Assembly: GCA_023454395.1 (NCBI GenBank)
Contig: JAEYFY010000224.1
Coordinates: forward strand, 1 to 11,124
Direction: 5' to 3'
DNA: 11,124 nucleotides
DNA from: Pseudomonadota bacterium
GTDB taxonomy: Bacteria; Pseudomonadota; Gammaproteobacteria; Enterobacterales; Enterobacteriaceae
Of the stretch, positions 1 to 8,377 are shown piece by piece. A program made the position numbers and the translations under genes. Numbering within the stretch: the first letter of the stretch is position 1; each line of letters starts with the position of its first letter. The notes below the pieces were generated by a model. That model searched no databases and was not told where the DNA came from. It was given only the letters and a program-made list of their open reading frames with translations.

Positions 1-1
1 A

Positions 2-136
2 TTTTATCATCTCAGCCTAAACCTGTCTGACTATTCGAGTGATTTAGCTCAAGCAAATGGGAATATTATTTTGACTGAAACGTTAACAACTCGTATAAAC
101 CGAATTAAAATATCATCTTTTTCGACGAGCGCTTAA
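2..136 (+). CDS. 3' end of an unidentified upstream gene (partial)
   Basis: One forward frame is open from the window edge to a TAA at 134-136. The other two forward frames close within 30 bases. It would encode the last 44 residues of a protein, ending in ...RINRIKISSFSTSA. The tail is polar, with alternating hydrophobic residues that suggest beta structure and no obvious membrane segment. I do not recognise the family, so no function is offered. It is followed by 126 bp of non-coding DNA before yafK and is in the same orientation, so it is probably a separate transcription unit. A 44-codon opening in AT-rich DNA is modest evidence; this could be chance. Confidence 0.35.
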   Translation, partial: FYHLSLNLSDYSSDLAQANGNIILTETLTTRINRIKISSFSTSA

Positions 137-262
137 ATTTCATACGGAATATTTTGTAAAAGAAAAGAAACCATATCAGATTTTAATTTACAAATTTATT
201 GCTTCATAGCAATCTAAGATCTACTTTATCAACAAATTTTAAGCTATTTTTCTGATAAAACC
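137..262 (+). other. yafK leader region with a small hairpin
   Basis: This is non-coding, very AT-rich DNA between the upstream partial gene and yafK. It contains a perfect 6-bp inverted repeat, ATTGCT at 198-203 and AGCAAT at 208-213, with a 4-base loop. No run of T follows, so it does not look like an intrinsic terminator. No convincing -35/-10 pair was found, and no clear Shine-Dalgarno sequence precedes the yafK ATG. Translation of yafK may therefore be weak or depend on leader structure. Confidence 0.4.
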
Positions 263-1030
263 ATGACCAGTCACGCAAAACAACTAATCAGTTTTTTAAC
301 ATTAATGTTAATTTCCTTATTAGTTAACGCTGAAAACAATTCAAGTTTTCTAATGAAACCTGTTAAAAAAAGTACAGGGCAGCCTATCTATATTCAGATT
401 TTCAAAGAAGAAAGCTTACTTGAACTTTATACAGAAAAATTAGATGGGCAATTAGAAAAAGTACGTACTTACCCTATTTGTAGCTATTCCGGAGGTCTTG
501 GCCCTAAAAAATTTCAAGGTGACTTAAAAAGCCCTGAGGGTTTTTATCAGGTTAATTTCTCACAATTAAATCCGAATAGTCGATTTTACCGAGCAATCAA
601 CCTGGGATTTCCTAATCAATATGACAAATCAAAAGGGTATACAGGCGATTTTTTAATGATCCACGGGGCATGTAAATCGGTTGGTTGCTATGCAATGACT
701 GATCCTGTGATGGATGAAATTTATCAGTATGCTGAATTGGCGCTACTAGGGGGTCAATCTACGATTAATATTCATATTTTTCCATTTAAAATGACCGCTG
801 AAAATATGAAAAAACATCAGTATTCAAAAGATATGGATTTCTGGCAACAACTTATGCCAGCCTACCAATATGTTGAAGAACGCAAACAAATCCCATCTGT
901 TACCGTTCAAGATGGGCGTTATTTCGTTAATAGCACGTTGACTTCACCTAATAGTGTCAATCCTATCCTTAACTTATCGCAAAATAGTGAAAGCAAATGG
1001 TTACAGAATACGCACACCACGATCAAATAA
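263..1030 (+). CDS. yafK: YafK/DpaA, YkuD-family murein-Lpp amidase/endopeptidase
   Basis: This periplasmic protein has the L,D-transpeptidase (YkuD) fold. The E. coli homologue YafK (LdtF, renamed DpaA) does not crosslink but cuts Braun's lipoprotein from diaminopimelate in peptidoglycan. A signal peptide covers residues 1-23, with a hydrophobic core LISFLTLMLISLL and likely cleavage after VNA. The YkuD domain spans about residues 40-175 and carries the signature MIHGACKSVGCYAM, with His134 and catalytic Cys142. The stretches PIYIQIFKEE, YSGGLGPK and GDLKSPEGFY closely resemble E. coli YafK, and 255 residues is close to the usual length. The C-terminal tail (about 215-255) is Asn/Ser-rich and diverged. 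No start codon exists upstream in frame before the stop at 215, so the ATG at 263 is the likely start despite a poor ribosome site. The 3' end overlaps convergent yafJ by 30 bp. Confidence 0.93.
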   Translation: MTSHAKQLISFLTLMLISLLVNAENNSSFLMKPVKKSTGQPIYIQIFKEESLLELYTEKLDGQLEKVRTYPICSYSGGLGPKKFQGDLKSPEGFYQVNFSQLNPNSRFYRAINLGFPNQYDKSKGYTGDFLMIHGACKSVGCYAMTDPVMDEIYQYAELALLGGQSTINIHIFPFKMTAENMKKHQYSKDMDFWQQLMPAYQYVEERKQIPSVTVQDGRYFVNSTLTSPNSVNPILNLSQNSESKWLQNTHTTIK

Positions 1031-1768
1031 GACAAACTCGCCAGCGGGAATACGCTGCCAAGATTCATTTCCAGTCAGTGGTAATGTTGAAATAACAGAA
1101 ACCACATCATCTGATTGTGTGTGTTGCTGGAAATCGATTTCTACATCTTGATCAAGTAATTTCGCTTTGCCGAAAGGCGCTTTACGTGTGATCCAATGTA
1201 AATTAGTTGAACAATATGCCATTACAAACCGACCATCTGACAACAGCATATTAAAAACCCCTTTTTGCTTTAATTGAGAGGCTAAAACAGCGATAAAACG
1301 AAATACAGCAGACCAATTTGCAGGGGTTCTTTTATAACGATTATCGAGCTGATTTAAGATCCAGCAAAATGCTTTTTCACTATCCGTCTGCCCTATGGCT
1401 CTAAAACGCCCAGTATCAAGAGATTGATAACCTTTTAGTTGACCATTATGTGCATAAGTCCAGTTTTTTCCCCATAATTCACGGGTAAAAGGATGGGTAT
1501 TTTCTAAAGAGACATTACCTCGATTCGCTTGACGAATATGAGCAATCACAGCCTCTGATTTAATAGGGTATTCTTGCACAAAGCGAGCGACTGGTGAAAT
1601 TGCGCTAGCTTGAGGATCTTTAAATGTACGACATCCCAATCCTTCATAGAAAGTAATTCCCCAACCATCTTTATGAGGTCCTGTCTTACCACCTCTTGGA
1701 ATTAATCCACTTAGACTGAAATTAATATCTGTCGGTACATTTGCACTCATGCCTAACAACTCACACAT
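1001..1768 (-). CDS. yafJ: YafJ, class II glutamine amidotransferase-like protein
   Basis: This is a stand-alone glutaminase domain of the Ntn-hydrolase class II (GATase-II, DUF4121-like) type, 255 residues long and full length against E. coli YafJ. Cys2, exposed after removal of Met1, is the expected nucleophile (MCELLGMSAN). Other family motifs are HIRQANRG (77-84), ENTHPFTRELWG (89-100), YAHNGQL (106-111) and the TDSE segment (128-131), which together form the glutamine-binding and oxyanion regions. There is no fused synthase domain, so the ammonia acceptor is unknown, as it is for the family. A strong Shine-Dalgarno AAGGAG (complement of 1775-1780) sits 6 bases before the ATG. It lies 53 bp behind gmhA on the same strand and is probably co-transcribed with it. 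Its 3' end overlaps yafK. Confidence 0.94.
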   Translation of the reverse strand: MCELLGMSANVPTDINFSLSGLIPRGGKTGPHKDGWGITFYEGLGCRTFKDPQASAISPVARFVQEYPIKSEAVIAHIRQANRGNVSLENTHPFTRELWGKNWTYAHNGQLKGYQSLDTGRFRAIGQTDSEKAFCWILNQLDNRYKRTPANWSAVFRFIAVLASQLKQKGVFNMLLSDGRFVMAYCSTNLHWITRKAPFGKAKLLDQDVEIDFQQHTQSDDVVSVISTLPLTGNESWQRIPAGEFVLFDRGVRIL

Positions 1769-1781
1769 CGCTCACTCCTTC

Positions 1782-1820
1782 TTGCTGATATTTCTTGCTA
1801 ATTTATAGCAATATCAACAA
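1782..1820 (-). promoter_or_regulatory. Intercistronic RNA hairpin between gmhA and yafJ
   Basis: Read as the minus-strand transcript, the arm UUGUUGAUA (1820-1812) pairs with UAUCAGCAA (1790-1782), using one G-U wobble. Stacked inside it, UUGCUA (1811-1806) pairs with UAGCAA (1800-1795) across a 5-base loop UAAAU. A 4-base bulge GAAA (1794-1791) lies on the 3' side. The total is 15 base pairs. The structure begins one base after the gmhA stop codon and ends one base before the AAGGAG of yafJ. No U tract follows, so it is not a standard terminator. It could set the gmhA:yafJ expression ratio through translation, processing or mRNA stability. Confidence 0.55.
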
Positions 1821-1821
1821 A

Positions 1822-2400
1822 TTATTTTTCCATTTCTTTTTCAATTAATTGGATCAGAATATGGATAACTTTAATATGAATTTCTTGAATACGATCAGCG
1901 TAACCGAAATGAGGTACACGAATTTCAATATCGGCTGTACCGTCCATTTTTCCGCCATCTTTACCTGTTAGCGTAATGACTTTCATGCCTTTTTCACGCG
2001 CAGCACTAATTGCTTTGATGATATTGCCTGAATTGCCTGAGGTTGAAATACCCAGCAGAACATCACCTTCTTTACCCACAGCTTCAACATAGCGGGAGAA
2101 GATATATTCATAGCCAAAATCATTACTTACACATGAGATATGGCTTACATCTGAAATAGCAATGGCAGGATAACCGGGGCGATTTTCGCGATAGCGCCCA
2201 GTTAATTCTTCTGCAAAATGCATTGCATCACAATGAGAGCCACCATTACCGCAAGATAATACTTTACCGCCTGCTTTAAAAGAATCTGCTAATAATACTG
2301 CCGCTTTTTGAATAGCTTCAATATTTGCATCATCTTGAAGAAAACGAGAAAGTGTATCTGCTGCTTCTGTTAATTCACCACGGATAAGATCTTGGTACAT
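1822..2400 (-). CDS. gmhA: GmhA (LpcA), sedoheptulose-7-phosphate isomerase
   Basis: This cytoplasmic enzyme converts D-sedoheptulose 7-phosphate to D-glycero-D-manno-heptose 7-phosphate, the first committed step to ADP-L-glycero-D-manno-heptose of the LPS inner core. At 192 residues it equals the E. coli length and looks almost identical to it by eye. The SIS domain fills most of the chain after an N-terminal helix. Visible active-site features are the phosphate loops SCGNGGSH (49-56) and STSGNS (119-124), plus His61, Glu65, Asp94, Asp169, Gln172 and His180, the residues known for zinc binding and catalysis. The ATG is preceded by GGAG (complement of 2411-2414) at 10 bases. It is the first gene of a probable gmhA-yafJ operon and is divergent from fadE. 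Confidence 0.97.
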   Translation of the reverse strand: MYQDLIRGELTEAADTLSRFLQDDANIEAIQKAAVLLADSFKAGGKVLSCGNGGSHCDAMHFAEELTGRYRENRPGYPAIAISDVSHISCVSNDFGYEYIFSRYVEAVGKEGDVLLGISTSGNSGNIIKAISAAREKGMKVITLTGKDGGKMDGTADIEIRVPHFGYADRIQEIHIKVIHILIQLIEKEMEK

Positions 2401-2638
2401 AGGATTTTTACTCCAGAAAGGGTAATCGAAATTTTCTGTTTCTCAGTGTAACGGATTAAATGTCATGAAAGAAGATACTGATTATCGACAAATGCTAACT
2501 TCTCTCATTTACGAATAATTTGTGAGCTATATTGTAATTAGAATGTAAATATATTGATAAAAGTTAGTGACTGGATTAGATCTAAATAACAAACAACAGG
2601 TCTGACCTCTGATCTCTTGCTAAATACAGGAGTTTATT
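2401..2638. other. Divergent gmhA-fadE intergenic region
   Basis: This 238-bp region must hold the promoters for both gmhA (leftward) and fadE (rightward). On the fadE side, TTGATA at 2554-2559 followed about 16 bases later by TTAGAT (2576-2581) is a possible but weak sigma70 promoter. It lies 16 bp before the FadR-like operator. TGTGAGCTATATTGTA at 2521-2536 has one good CRP half site (TGTGA) and a poor second half, so it is only suggestive. The fadE Shine-Dalgarno is CAGGAG at 2627-2632. I found no convincing gmhA promoter by eye. Confidence 0.4.
2598..2608. promoter_or_regulatory. Putative FadR operator upstream of fadE
   Basis: AGGTCTGACCT is a perfect 5+1+5 palindrome containing GGTCTGACC, which fits the enterobacterial FadR consensus (TGGTCNGACCA type). 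It is centred 36 bp before the fadE start codon and just downstream of a candidate promoter, a position suited to repression. FadR is known to repress fadE in E. coli and to release DNA on binding long-chain acyl-CoA. The match and the identity of the regulated gene support each other. Binding in this organism is inferred. Confidence 0.7.
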
Positions 2639-5086
2639 ATGACACTACTCAGTATCGTACTTTTTATTGTTCTTATTGGTGTACTTAGTTATCGCAAATA
2701 CGGTATCGCAGTAAGTAGCTTCGCACTTATTGCTTATACATTAGTTATGGGTGTCGCCAATATTTGGAGTTACTGGTTACTCCTTCCCGTTGCATTGGTT
2801 TTATTACCCTTTGCTATCCCTTCTATTCGTAAAGCCTATATTTCAGTACCTGCACTTAAAGCATTTCAAAAAGTCATGCCTTCTATGTCTAAAACTGAAC
2901 AAGAAGCTATTGATGCGGGTACAACATGGTGGGAAGGCGAGCTTTTCCGAGGCGCTCCCGATTGGAAACAACTTCATAATTACCCTAAACCACAGCTAAC
3001 TGCTGAAGAGCAAGCTTTCCTTGATGGACCTGTCGAAGAAGTTTGTCGCATGACAAATGACTTTGAAATTACTCATGAACTAGCTGACTTACCTCCCGAA
3101 ATTTGGCAATACCTTAAAGATAATCGCTTCTTTGCGATGATCATTAAAAAAGAGTACGGCGGGTTAGAATTTTCAGCCTACGCTCAATCACGCGTATTGC
3201 AAAAACTGTCAGGGGTATCTGGTATTTTAGCCATCACGGTTGGTGTACCTAACTCTTTAGGTCCCGGTGAGCTATTGCAACACTACGGTACTGATGAACA
3301 GAAAAAACGTTATTTACCAGGTTTAGCTAAAGGTGATGAAATTCCTTGTTTCGCCTTAACAAGCCCTGAAGCTGGCTCTGATGCTGGCTCTATTCCTGAT
3401 AGTGGTGTTGTCTGTATGGGTGAATGGCAAGGCGAGCAAGTACTTGGTCTTCGTTTAACATGGAATAAACGCTATATCACGCTTGCCCCTATCGCGACCG
3501 TATTAGGATTAGCATTTAAATTACGCGATCCTGACCATCTATTAAGTAATGATGAAAATCCAGGCATTACCTGCGCGTTAATTCCAACTGATGTCAAAGG
3601 TGTTGAAATCGGTCATCGTCATTTCCCATTGAACGTACCCTTTATGAATGGGCCGACGCGTGGTAAAGATGTTTTTGTTCCTATCGATTACATCATTGGT
3701 GGGCCAAAAATGGCAGGTCAAGGTTGGAGAATGCTGGTGGAATGTCTCTCTGTTGGTCGAGGCATTACTCTACCTTCAAACTCTACCGGTGGGTTAAAGA
3801 GTGTGGCAATGGCAACAGGTGCTTATTCTCGCATCCGTCGTCAGTTCAAAATTCCAATTGGCAAAATGGAAGGTATTGAAGAGCCATTAGCACGCCTAGC
3901 TGGTAACGCCTATCTTTTAGATTCTGCAGCGACCTTAATTACTACGGGTATTATGCTGGGAGAAAAACCCGCCGTATTATCAGCTATCGTGAAATATCAC
4001 TGTACTCATCGAGCGCAACGTGGCGTTATCGATGCAATGGATATCGTTGGTGGTAAAGGGATCTGCCTTGGGCCATCAAACTTTGTTGCACGTTCTTATC
4101 AAGGCTCTCCAATTGCCATCACAGTTGAAGGTGCCAATATTTTAACTCGTAGCATGATCATTTATGGTCAAGGTGCTATCCGTTGCCATCCTTATGTATT
4201 AGATGAAATTGCAGCGGCACGAGATAATAACCTACATGATTTCGACCGCGCTTTATTTGGTCATATTGGTCATGTGGCAAGTAATACCTTACGTAGTTTA
4301 TGGTTAGGTATCACTAATGGTCGATTAAGTCATTCTCCAACTAATGATGAAACCCGTCGTTATTATCAACAAATTAACCGCCTAAGTGCCAATATGGCGC
4401 TATTGTCTGATGTTTCAATGGGCGTTTTAGGTGGAAGCTTAAAACGTCGTGAACGTATTTCAGCACGTTTAGGTGACATATTAAGTCATATCTTCCTCGC
4501 TTCTGCCGCTCTTAAGCGTTATGAAGATGAAGGACGCCATACTGCGGATTTACCTCTGGTACATTGGAGCGTAAAAGAGTGTTTATACCAAGCTGAAAAT
4601 GCAATTGATGAACTGCTACGCAATTTTCCAAGCCGTGTTATTGCAGGAACGATGCGTGCAATTATTTTCCCACTGGGTAAAGCTCAAAAATTACCATCAG
4701 ATAAATTAGATAGCAAAGTAGCACAACTTATCCAACAACCTTCTGAAACTCGTGATCGCATTGGTAGAGGTCAGTACTTAACACCGAGCGAGCATAATCC
4801 ACATGGTTTAATGGAAGAAGCACTACTGGATATCTTAGCCGCTGAGCCTATTTTTGACCGTATTTGTCGCCTTTATGAGAAGAAGTTTAGCTTTACTCAA
4901 TTAGATAAATTAGCGGACAAAGCACTGGCTGATAAACGCGTAACTCAAGAAGAAGCCGATATCTTACGTAAAGCAGAACAGAGCCGCTTACGGAGTATCA
5001 ATGTTGATGAGCTTGATTTTGATGCATTGGCGGTACCTGCAAAAAAGCCGAAAGCTGACAAAGTCAAAACAGACAAAGCAGCTTAA
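2639..5086 (+). CDS. fadE: FadE, membrane-associated acyl-CoA dehydrogenase
   Basis: This FAD enzyme catalyses the first step of each beta-oxidation cycle, acyl-CoA to trans-2-enoyl-CoA. It has 815 residues against 814 in E. coli and is collinear with it throughout. Residues 2-60 contain two or three hydrophobic segments that would anchor it at the inner membrane. The dehydrogenase core (about 85-520) includes [10 protein letters not shown] (241-250), [10 protein letters not shown] (371-380) and [12 protein letters not shown], in which Glu497 is the probable catalytic base. The long C-terminal extension (about 520-800), with [32 protein letters not shown], is typical of FadE (DUF1974) and absent from short acyl-CoA dehydrogenases. 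The last residues are Lys-rich. The ATG follows CAGGAG by 6 bases. It is monocistronic, with a FadR-type site upstream and a terminator downstream. Confidence 0.97.
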   Translation: MTLLSIVLFIVLIGVLSYRKYGIAVSSFALIAYTLVMGVANIWSYWLLLPVALVLLPFAIPSIRKAYISVPALKAFQKVMPSMSKTEQEAIDAGTTWWEGELFRGAPDWKQLHNYPKPQLTAEEQAFLDGPVEEVCRMTNDFEITHELADLPPEIWQYLKDNRFFAMIIKKEYGGLEFSAYAQSRVLQKLSGVSGILAITVGVPNSLGPGELLQHYGTDEQKKRYLPGLAKGDEIPCFALTSPEAGSDAGSIPDSGVVCMGEWQGEQVLGLRLTWNKRYITLAPIATVLGLAFKLRDPDHLLSNDENPGITCALIPTDVKGVEIGHRHFPLNVPFMNGPTRGKDVFVPIDYIIGGPKMAGQGWRMLVECLSVGRGITLPSNSTGGLKSVAMATGAYSRIRRQFKIPIGKMEGIEEPLARLAGNAYLLDSAATLITTGIMLGEKPAVLSAIVKYHCTHRAQRGVIDAMDIVGGKGICLGPSNFVARSYQGSPIAITVEGANILTRSMIIYGQGAIRCHPYVLDEIAAARDNNLHDFDRALFGHIGHVASNTLRSLWLGITNGRLSHSPTNDETRRYYQQINRLSANMALLSDVSMGVLGGSLKRRERISARLGDILSHIFLASAALKRYEDEGRHTADLPLVHWSVKECLYQAENAIDELLRNFPSRVIAGTMRAIIFPLGKAQKLPSDKLDSKVAQLIQQPSETRDRIGRGQYLTPSEHNPHGLMEEALLDILAAEPIFDRICRLYEKKFSFTQLDKLADKALADKRVTQEEADILRKAEQSRLRSINVDELDFDALAVPAKKPKADKVKTDKAA

Positions 5087-5125
5087 CAACAGATATAAAG
5101 GGAAATACTCCCCCTGATAAAACAC

Positions 5126-5163
5126 AAACACCTCATCACGTTAAAGTCATGAGGTGTTTTTTT
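5126..5163. terminator. Rho-independent terminator of fadE, possibly bidirectional
   Basis: AAACACCTCAT (5126-5136) and ATGAGGTGTTT (5149-5159) form a perfect 11-bp stem with a 12-base loop. The run TTTTTTT follows on the plus strand (5157-5163). It lies 39 bp after the fadE stop. On the minus strand the stem is followed by a T-rich GTGTTTTATC, so it may also serve convergent lysA, which ends 37 bp away and has no other visible terminator. Confidence 0.88.
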
Positions 5164-5199
5164 ATTTTTCAATAAAGCATGTTTAATAAAAAGAATAAA

Positions 5200-6441
5200 T
5201 TAGAGATCTAACTCCAACGCTAATAACTCTTCTATTGTTTGGCGGCGACGAATTAATTGAGGAACCCCCTTTGTTATCAGCACTTCAGGAATAAGTGGTC
5301 GGCTATTATAATTAGATGACATTGAAGCACCATAAGCCCCAGTATCATGAATAACTAAATAATCACCGACCTGTGCTTGAGGCAATAAACGAGGTGTGAC
5401 CATTCCGCCCTCTTCTTGAGTGAAAACATCTCCAGATTCACACAAAGGACCTGCCACAATCGTCTCTTGTAATTCTGTCATTGGTTTTATTTGACCATGA
5501 CTATCTAAAACTGAAATGTGATGATAACTGCCATACATTGCAGGACGCATTAAATCACTAAATCCAGCATCCACCAGCACATAATGACGACTTCCCATTG
5601 ATTTAACGGCTCTTACTTGTGAAATCAATACACCTGATTCCGCCACTAAGAAACGTCCCGGCTCGATTTCTAACTCAACAGAATGCCCTAAGTGTTGTGC
5701 AATACGATGACGCGCCTTATCCCATAAAGAAAAATAGTGATCTAAATCGACTGTTGCATCACCCTCTTGATAAGGCGTTGATAATCCGCCTCCTGCCGAA
5801 ATAGCCTGAATATCAACTTGAGAGGTAAGCACTTGCTCTACCATCGCATCACAAACACTAGAAAGATGTTGATAATCAACACCAGAGCCAATATGCATAT
5901 GAAAACCGACTAAAGTTAGATTGTATTGTTGGATCACCGCTAATGCTTCAGGCACATCTTCATACCAAATACCATGCTTACTATTTTCTCCACCCGTATT
6001 GGTTTTTTGGCTATGCCCGTGACCAAATCCTGGGTTAATTCTAATCCACACCGCATGCCCTTGATTGCGTTCACCTAATTGACGAAGCATATCAATAGAG
6101 CCAGCATTAACAGGAATATCTAACTCCACAACACGTTCAAGGGTTCTTTCATCCAGTAAATCAGCCGTAAAGACAATCTCACTTTTTTCTCTGCCAGCTT
6201 GATAACCCGCAACTAAAGCACGTTCAATCTCTCCTAATGACACAGAGTCCACCTTCACACCCTGTGCTTTCATTAAACGTAAGATATGAATATTGGAGCA
6301 TGCTTTTTGAGCAAACCGAACCACATCAAAAGATTTAAGCTGAGCAATATGCTGAGAAATTGTATCGCCTTGATAAATCCATAATGGCGTTCCATAAGTT
6401 TGTGCTAATTGGTATTGAGCCATAGTTATTGATGTTGTCAT
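5200..6441 (-). CDS. lysA: LysA, diaminopimelate decarboxylase
   Basis: This PLP enzyme of fold type III converts meso-diaminopimelate to L-lysine and CO2, the last step of lysine synthesis, in the cytoplasm. It has 413 residues, 7 fewer than E. coli LysA (420), and is otherwise collinear. Lys46 in RFAQKACSN is the Schiff-base lysine. Further motifs are HMHIGSG (181-187), the glycine-rich phosphate loop SAGGGLS (215-221), EPGR (260-263), the active-site CESGD (334-338) supplied across the dimer interface, and DTGAYGASM (366-374). The start at 6441 is preferred over Met7 because a GAGTAG sequence lies 7 bases before it and nothing similar precedes Met7. The gene is divergent from lysR, its known activator in E. 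coli, and convergent with fadE. Confidence 0.96.
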   Translation of the reverse strand: MTTSITMAQYQLAQTYGTPLWIYQGDTISQHIAQLKSFDVVRFAQKACSNIHILRLMKAQGVKVDSVSLGEIERALVAGYQAGREKSEIVFTADLLDERTLERVVELDIPVNAGSIDMLRQLGERNQGHAVWIRINPGFGHGHSQKTNTGGENSKHGIWYEDVPEALAVIQQYNLTLVGFHMHIGSGVDYQHLSSVCDAMVEQVLTSQVDIQAISAGGGLSTPYQEGDATVDLDHYFSLWDKARHRIAQHLGHSVELEIEPGRFLVAESGVLISQVRAVKSMGSRHYVLVDAGFSDLMRPAMYGSYHHISVLDSHGQIKPMTELQETIVAGPLCESGDVFTQEEGGMVTPRLLPQAQVGDYLVIHDTGAYGASMSSNYNSRPLIPEVLITKGVPQLIRRRQTIEELLALELDL

Positions 6442-6553
6442 GTTATCTACTCATAAAAGTCGCGGGTGAATAAATTCATTATTTATTAACTTAAAAGGGA
6501 ATAAAAATATCAAATAAGCTACACTCTATTCATCTGTGATATAGGAATAGATA
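6442..6553. promoter_or_regulatory. lysA-lysR divergent control region
   Basis: This 112-bp region separates divergent lysA and lysR, the usual layout for a LysR-type activator and its target. An AT-rich inverted repeat, TTTATT (6482-6487) and AATAAA (6500-6505) with a 12-bp spacer, is of the general T-N11-A form such regulators use. In AT-rich DNA this could be chance. AGGAA at 6543-6547 is the lysR ribosome site. In E. coli, LysR activates lysA in response to diaminopimelate and represses itself. The same control is inferred here from the preserved gene pair. Confidence 0.5.
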
Positions 6554-7480
6554 ATGAAAGCTCCTTTTAATTGGCGGCATATTGAAATTTTTCATGCAGT
6601 GATGACCACTCAGAATCTGACTGAAGCCGCAGAGTTACTGAAAACATCACAACCCACTGTCAGTAGAGAGTTATCTCGTCTTGAGCATCTATTAGCATTT
6701 AAATTATTTGATAGAATAAAGGGGCGTTTACAACCCACAACTGAAGGGTTGCGCTTTTTTGAGGAAGTACAGCGTTCTTATTATGGCTTAGATAGAATAA
6801 TTAACGCTGCTGAAAACATTCGCCATTTTAACCAAGCAGAATTGAATATCACCTGCTTGCCCGCATTTGCTCAATCATTATTACCTTCAATTTGCCGACA
6901 ATTTCTAGATACATATCCTGATGTCAACTTAACCATTGTTCCTCAAGAATCCCCGTTATTAGAAGAGTGGCTATCGGCTCAACATTATGATTTAGGATTG
7001 ACTGAACACACACAAACACCTGCGGGCACCCAACAAGAAACTGTGCTTACACTCAATGAAGTCGCTGTTTTACCCAAGTCTCACCCATTGTGTAACAAGC
7101 CATTGTTAAATACTGCTGATTTTCAAAATCAGCGTTTTATTAGCTTGTCTGCCAATGATAGCTACCGACAATTGATTGATAGCGTTTTTATTAAAGATGG
7201 AATTACACGACAGCTAGTGATGGAAACGCAAAGTGCTGCCTCTATTTGTGCCATAGTGAGTGAAAATATCGGCATTTCAATTGTTAACCCGATTACCGCA
7301 CTTGATTACTTAGATAAGCCTATTTGTCTTCGTCCTTTAAGCTTTTCAATCCCCTTTACCATCAGCTTAATTACCCCATCACATCGCCCTTCATCACAAC
7401 TTGTTGCCTATTTTATTGATGTGATGAAAAAGACATTATCAGACTACCCTAAGCGGCTAACCCAAGCTTTTACCCGATAA
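6554..7480 (+). CDS. lysR: LysR, transcriptional activator of lysA
   Basis: This is the founding member of the LysR-type regulators. It has 308 residues against 311 in E. coli. The N-terminal winged helix-turn-helix covers residues 7-65, with recognition segment NLTEAAELLKTSQPTVSREL (21-40). The C-terminal periplasmic-binding-protein-like effector domain (about 95-295) contains IVPQESPLLEEWLSAQ, LGLTE and GISIVNPITALDY, which resemble E. coli LysR specifically rather than general paralogues. With the divergent lysA neighbour, this makes the assignment firm. Diaminopimelate is the known co-inducer in E. coli. A ribosome site AGGAA lies 6 bases before the ATG. The last 24 bp overlap the 3' end of the convergent regulator gene, and I see no terminator between them. 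Confidence 0.95.
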   Translation: MKAPFNWRHIEIFHAVMTTQNLTEAAELLKTSQPTVSRELSRLEHLLAFKLFDRIKGRLQPTTEGLRFFEEVQRSYYGLDRIINAAENIRHFNQAELNITCLPAFAQSLLPSICRQFLDTYPDVNLTIVPQESPLLEEWLSAQHYDLGLTEHTQTPAGTQQETVLTLNEVAVLPKSHPLCNKPLLNTADFQNQRFISLSANDSYRQLIDSVFIKDGITRQLVMETQSAASICAIVSENIGISIVNPITALDYLDKPICLRPLSFSIPFTISLITPSHRPSSQLVAYFIDVMKKTLSDYPKRLTQAFTR

Positions 7481-8377
7481 AGCAAGCCAATAAGGTGATG
7501 ATGAAAACCACTCTACTAAGAAATCCAACAATACTCTGACAGCCGCAGGCATATTTTGTCGGCTCGCTAAAACTGCATAAATCCCCATCGGCAGCGCTTG
7601 ATAGTCAGACAAAACTTGTTCTAATTCACCGCTTTCAAGATAAGGTTTGGCTGAATAATAAGGTTGTAGCGATATACCTACTCCTTTTAACGTAGCTTGC
7701 AATAAAACAACCGATTCATTTGCACTTAAATTACCGCCAACAGGCACTGAATAACGTTCATCACCTAAATTAAATTCCCATAAACTACGCCCAAAAAATC
7801 GATAAGTTAAACATTGATGCTGAGCAAGTTCATCTGGCGTTTGAGGTATGCCTTTTTTTGCTAAGTAATCTTTATGCGCACACACCACCGAAAGGCATGT
7901 TGCTAGCGAGCGTGCGATTAAATTAGGTTCAAGGTGATTCGTAATACGCAATGCAATATCAATACGTTCCTCCACCAAATTCACGGTTTGATTGGTAATT
8001 TGTAGATCAACCGCAATTAAAGGATAACGTTGCATAAACTCGCATATCGCCACTGACAAAATACTATTTGCTAATGATTGTGAACTGGTAATACGAACAA
8101 GCCCACTGATTTGATGACGTTCTTTCGGAATATTGGCAGGAATACGTTCAGCCATTTCTAATAGCTGTAAACTCTGTTCATATACCATTTCACCTACTGA
8201 TGTTAGGCTTTGTTTGCGTGTCGTTCTGTGCAATAAACGCACCCCTGCCCACTCTTCCATTTCATTTAAATATCGCGTCACCATCGCTCTAGACATACCT
8301 AGATAATCAGCAGCTTTTATCATGCTTCCCTGCTTCACAATGGTGACAAACACTTCTGATGCTTTTATTTTATCCAT
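7457..8377 (-). CDS. LysR-type regulator, CrgA/DmlR-like, likely controls the divergent operon
   Basis: This 306-residue DNA-binding protein has an N-terminal winged helix-turn-helix (about 1-60, with SMIKAADYLGMSRAMVTRYL at 18-37 and RLLHRTTRKQSLT after it). A LysR substrate-binding domain of the CrgA/DmlR subgroup (about 90-290) follows, with GLVRITSS, DIALRI, RSLATCLSVVCAHKDYL and GVGISLQPYYSA. It is clearly not a duplicate of the neighbouring lysR. The effector cannot be read from the sequence. It is divergent from the MBL-fold/DsbA-like gene pair with a 105-bp gap, the classical layout for autoregulation plus control of the neighbour. Its ribosome site is weak (GAG about 8 bases before the ATG), which fits low expression. 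Its C-terminus runs 24 bp into the 3' end of lysR. Confidence 0.88.
   Translation of the reverse strand: MDKIKASEVFVTIVKQGSMIKAADYLGMSRAMVTRYLNEMEEWAGVRLLHRTTRKQSLTSVGEMVYEQSLQLLEMAERIPANIPKERHQISGLVRITSSQSLANSILSVAICEFMQRYPLIAVDLQITNQTVNLVEERIDIALRITNHLEPNLIARSLATCLSVVCAHKDYLAKKGIPQTPDELAQHQCLTYRFFGRSLWEFNLGDERYSVPVGGNLSANESVVLLQATLKGVGISLQPYYSAKPYLESGELEQVLSDYQALPMGIYAVLASRQNMPAAVRVLLDFLVEWFSSSPYWLALSGKSLG

Noticed and set aside
954..1151. Plus-strand open frame of 65 codons spanning the yafK/yafJ junction
   Set aside because: It lies inside two well-supported genes in other frames and its product has no recognisable features.
5100..5115. Small GGGA/TCCC inverted repeat just after fadE
   Set aside because: Four base pairs with no T run. 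The real terminator is the 11-bp stem immediately downstream.
7466..7483. GCTTT/AAAGC inverted repeat at the lysR 3' end as a possible terminator
   Set aside because: Only five AT-rich pairs, no following T tract on either strand, and it lies in overlapping coding sequence.
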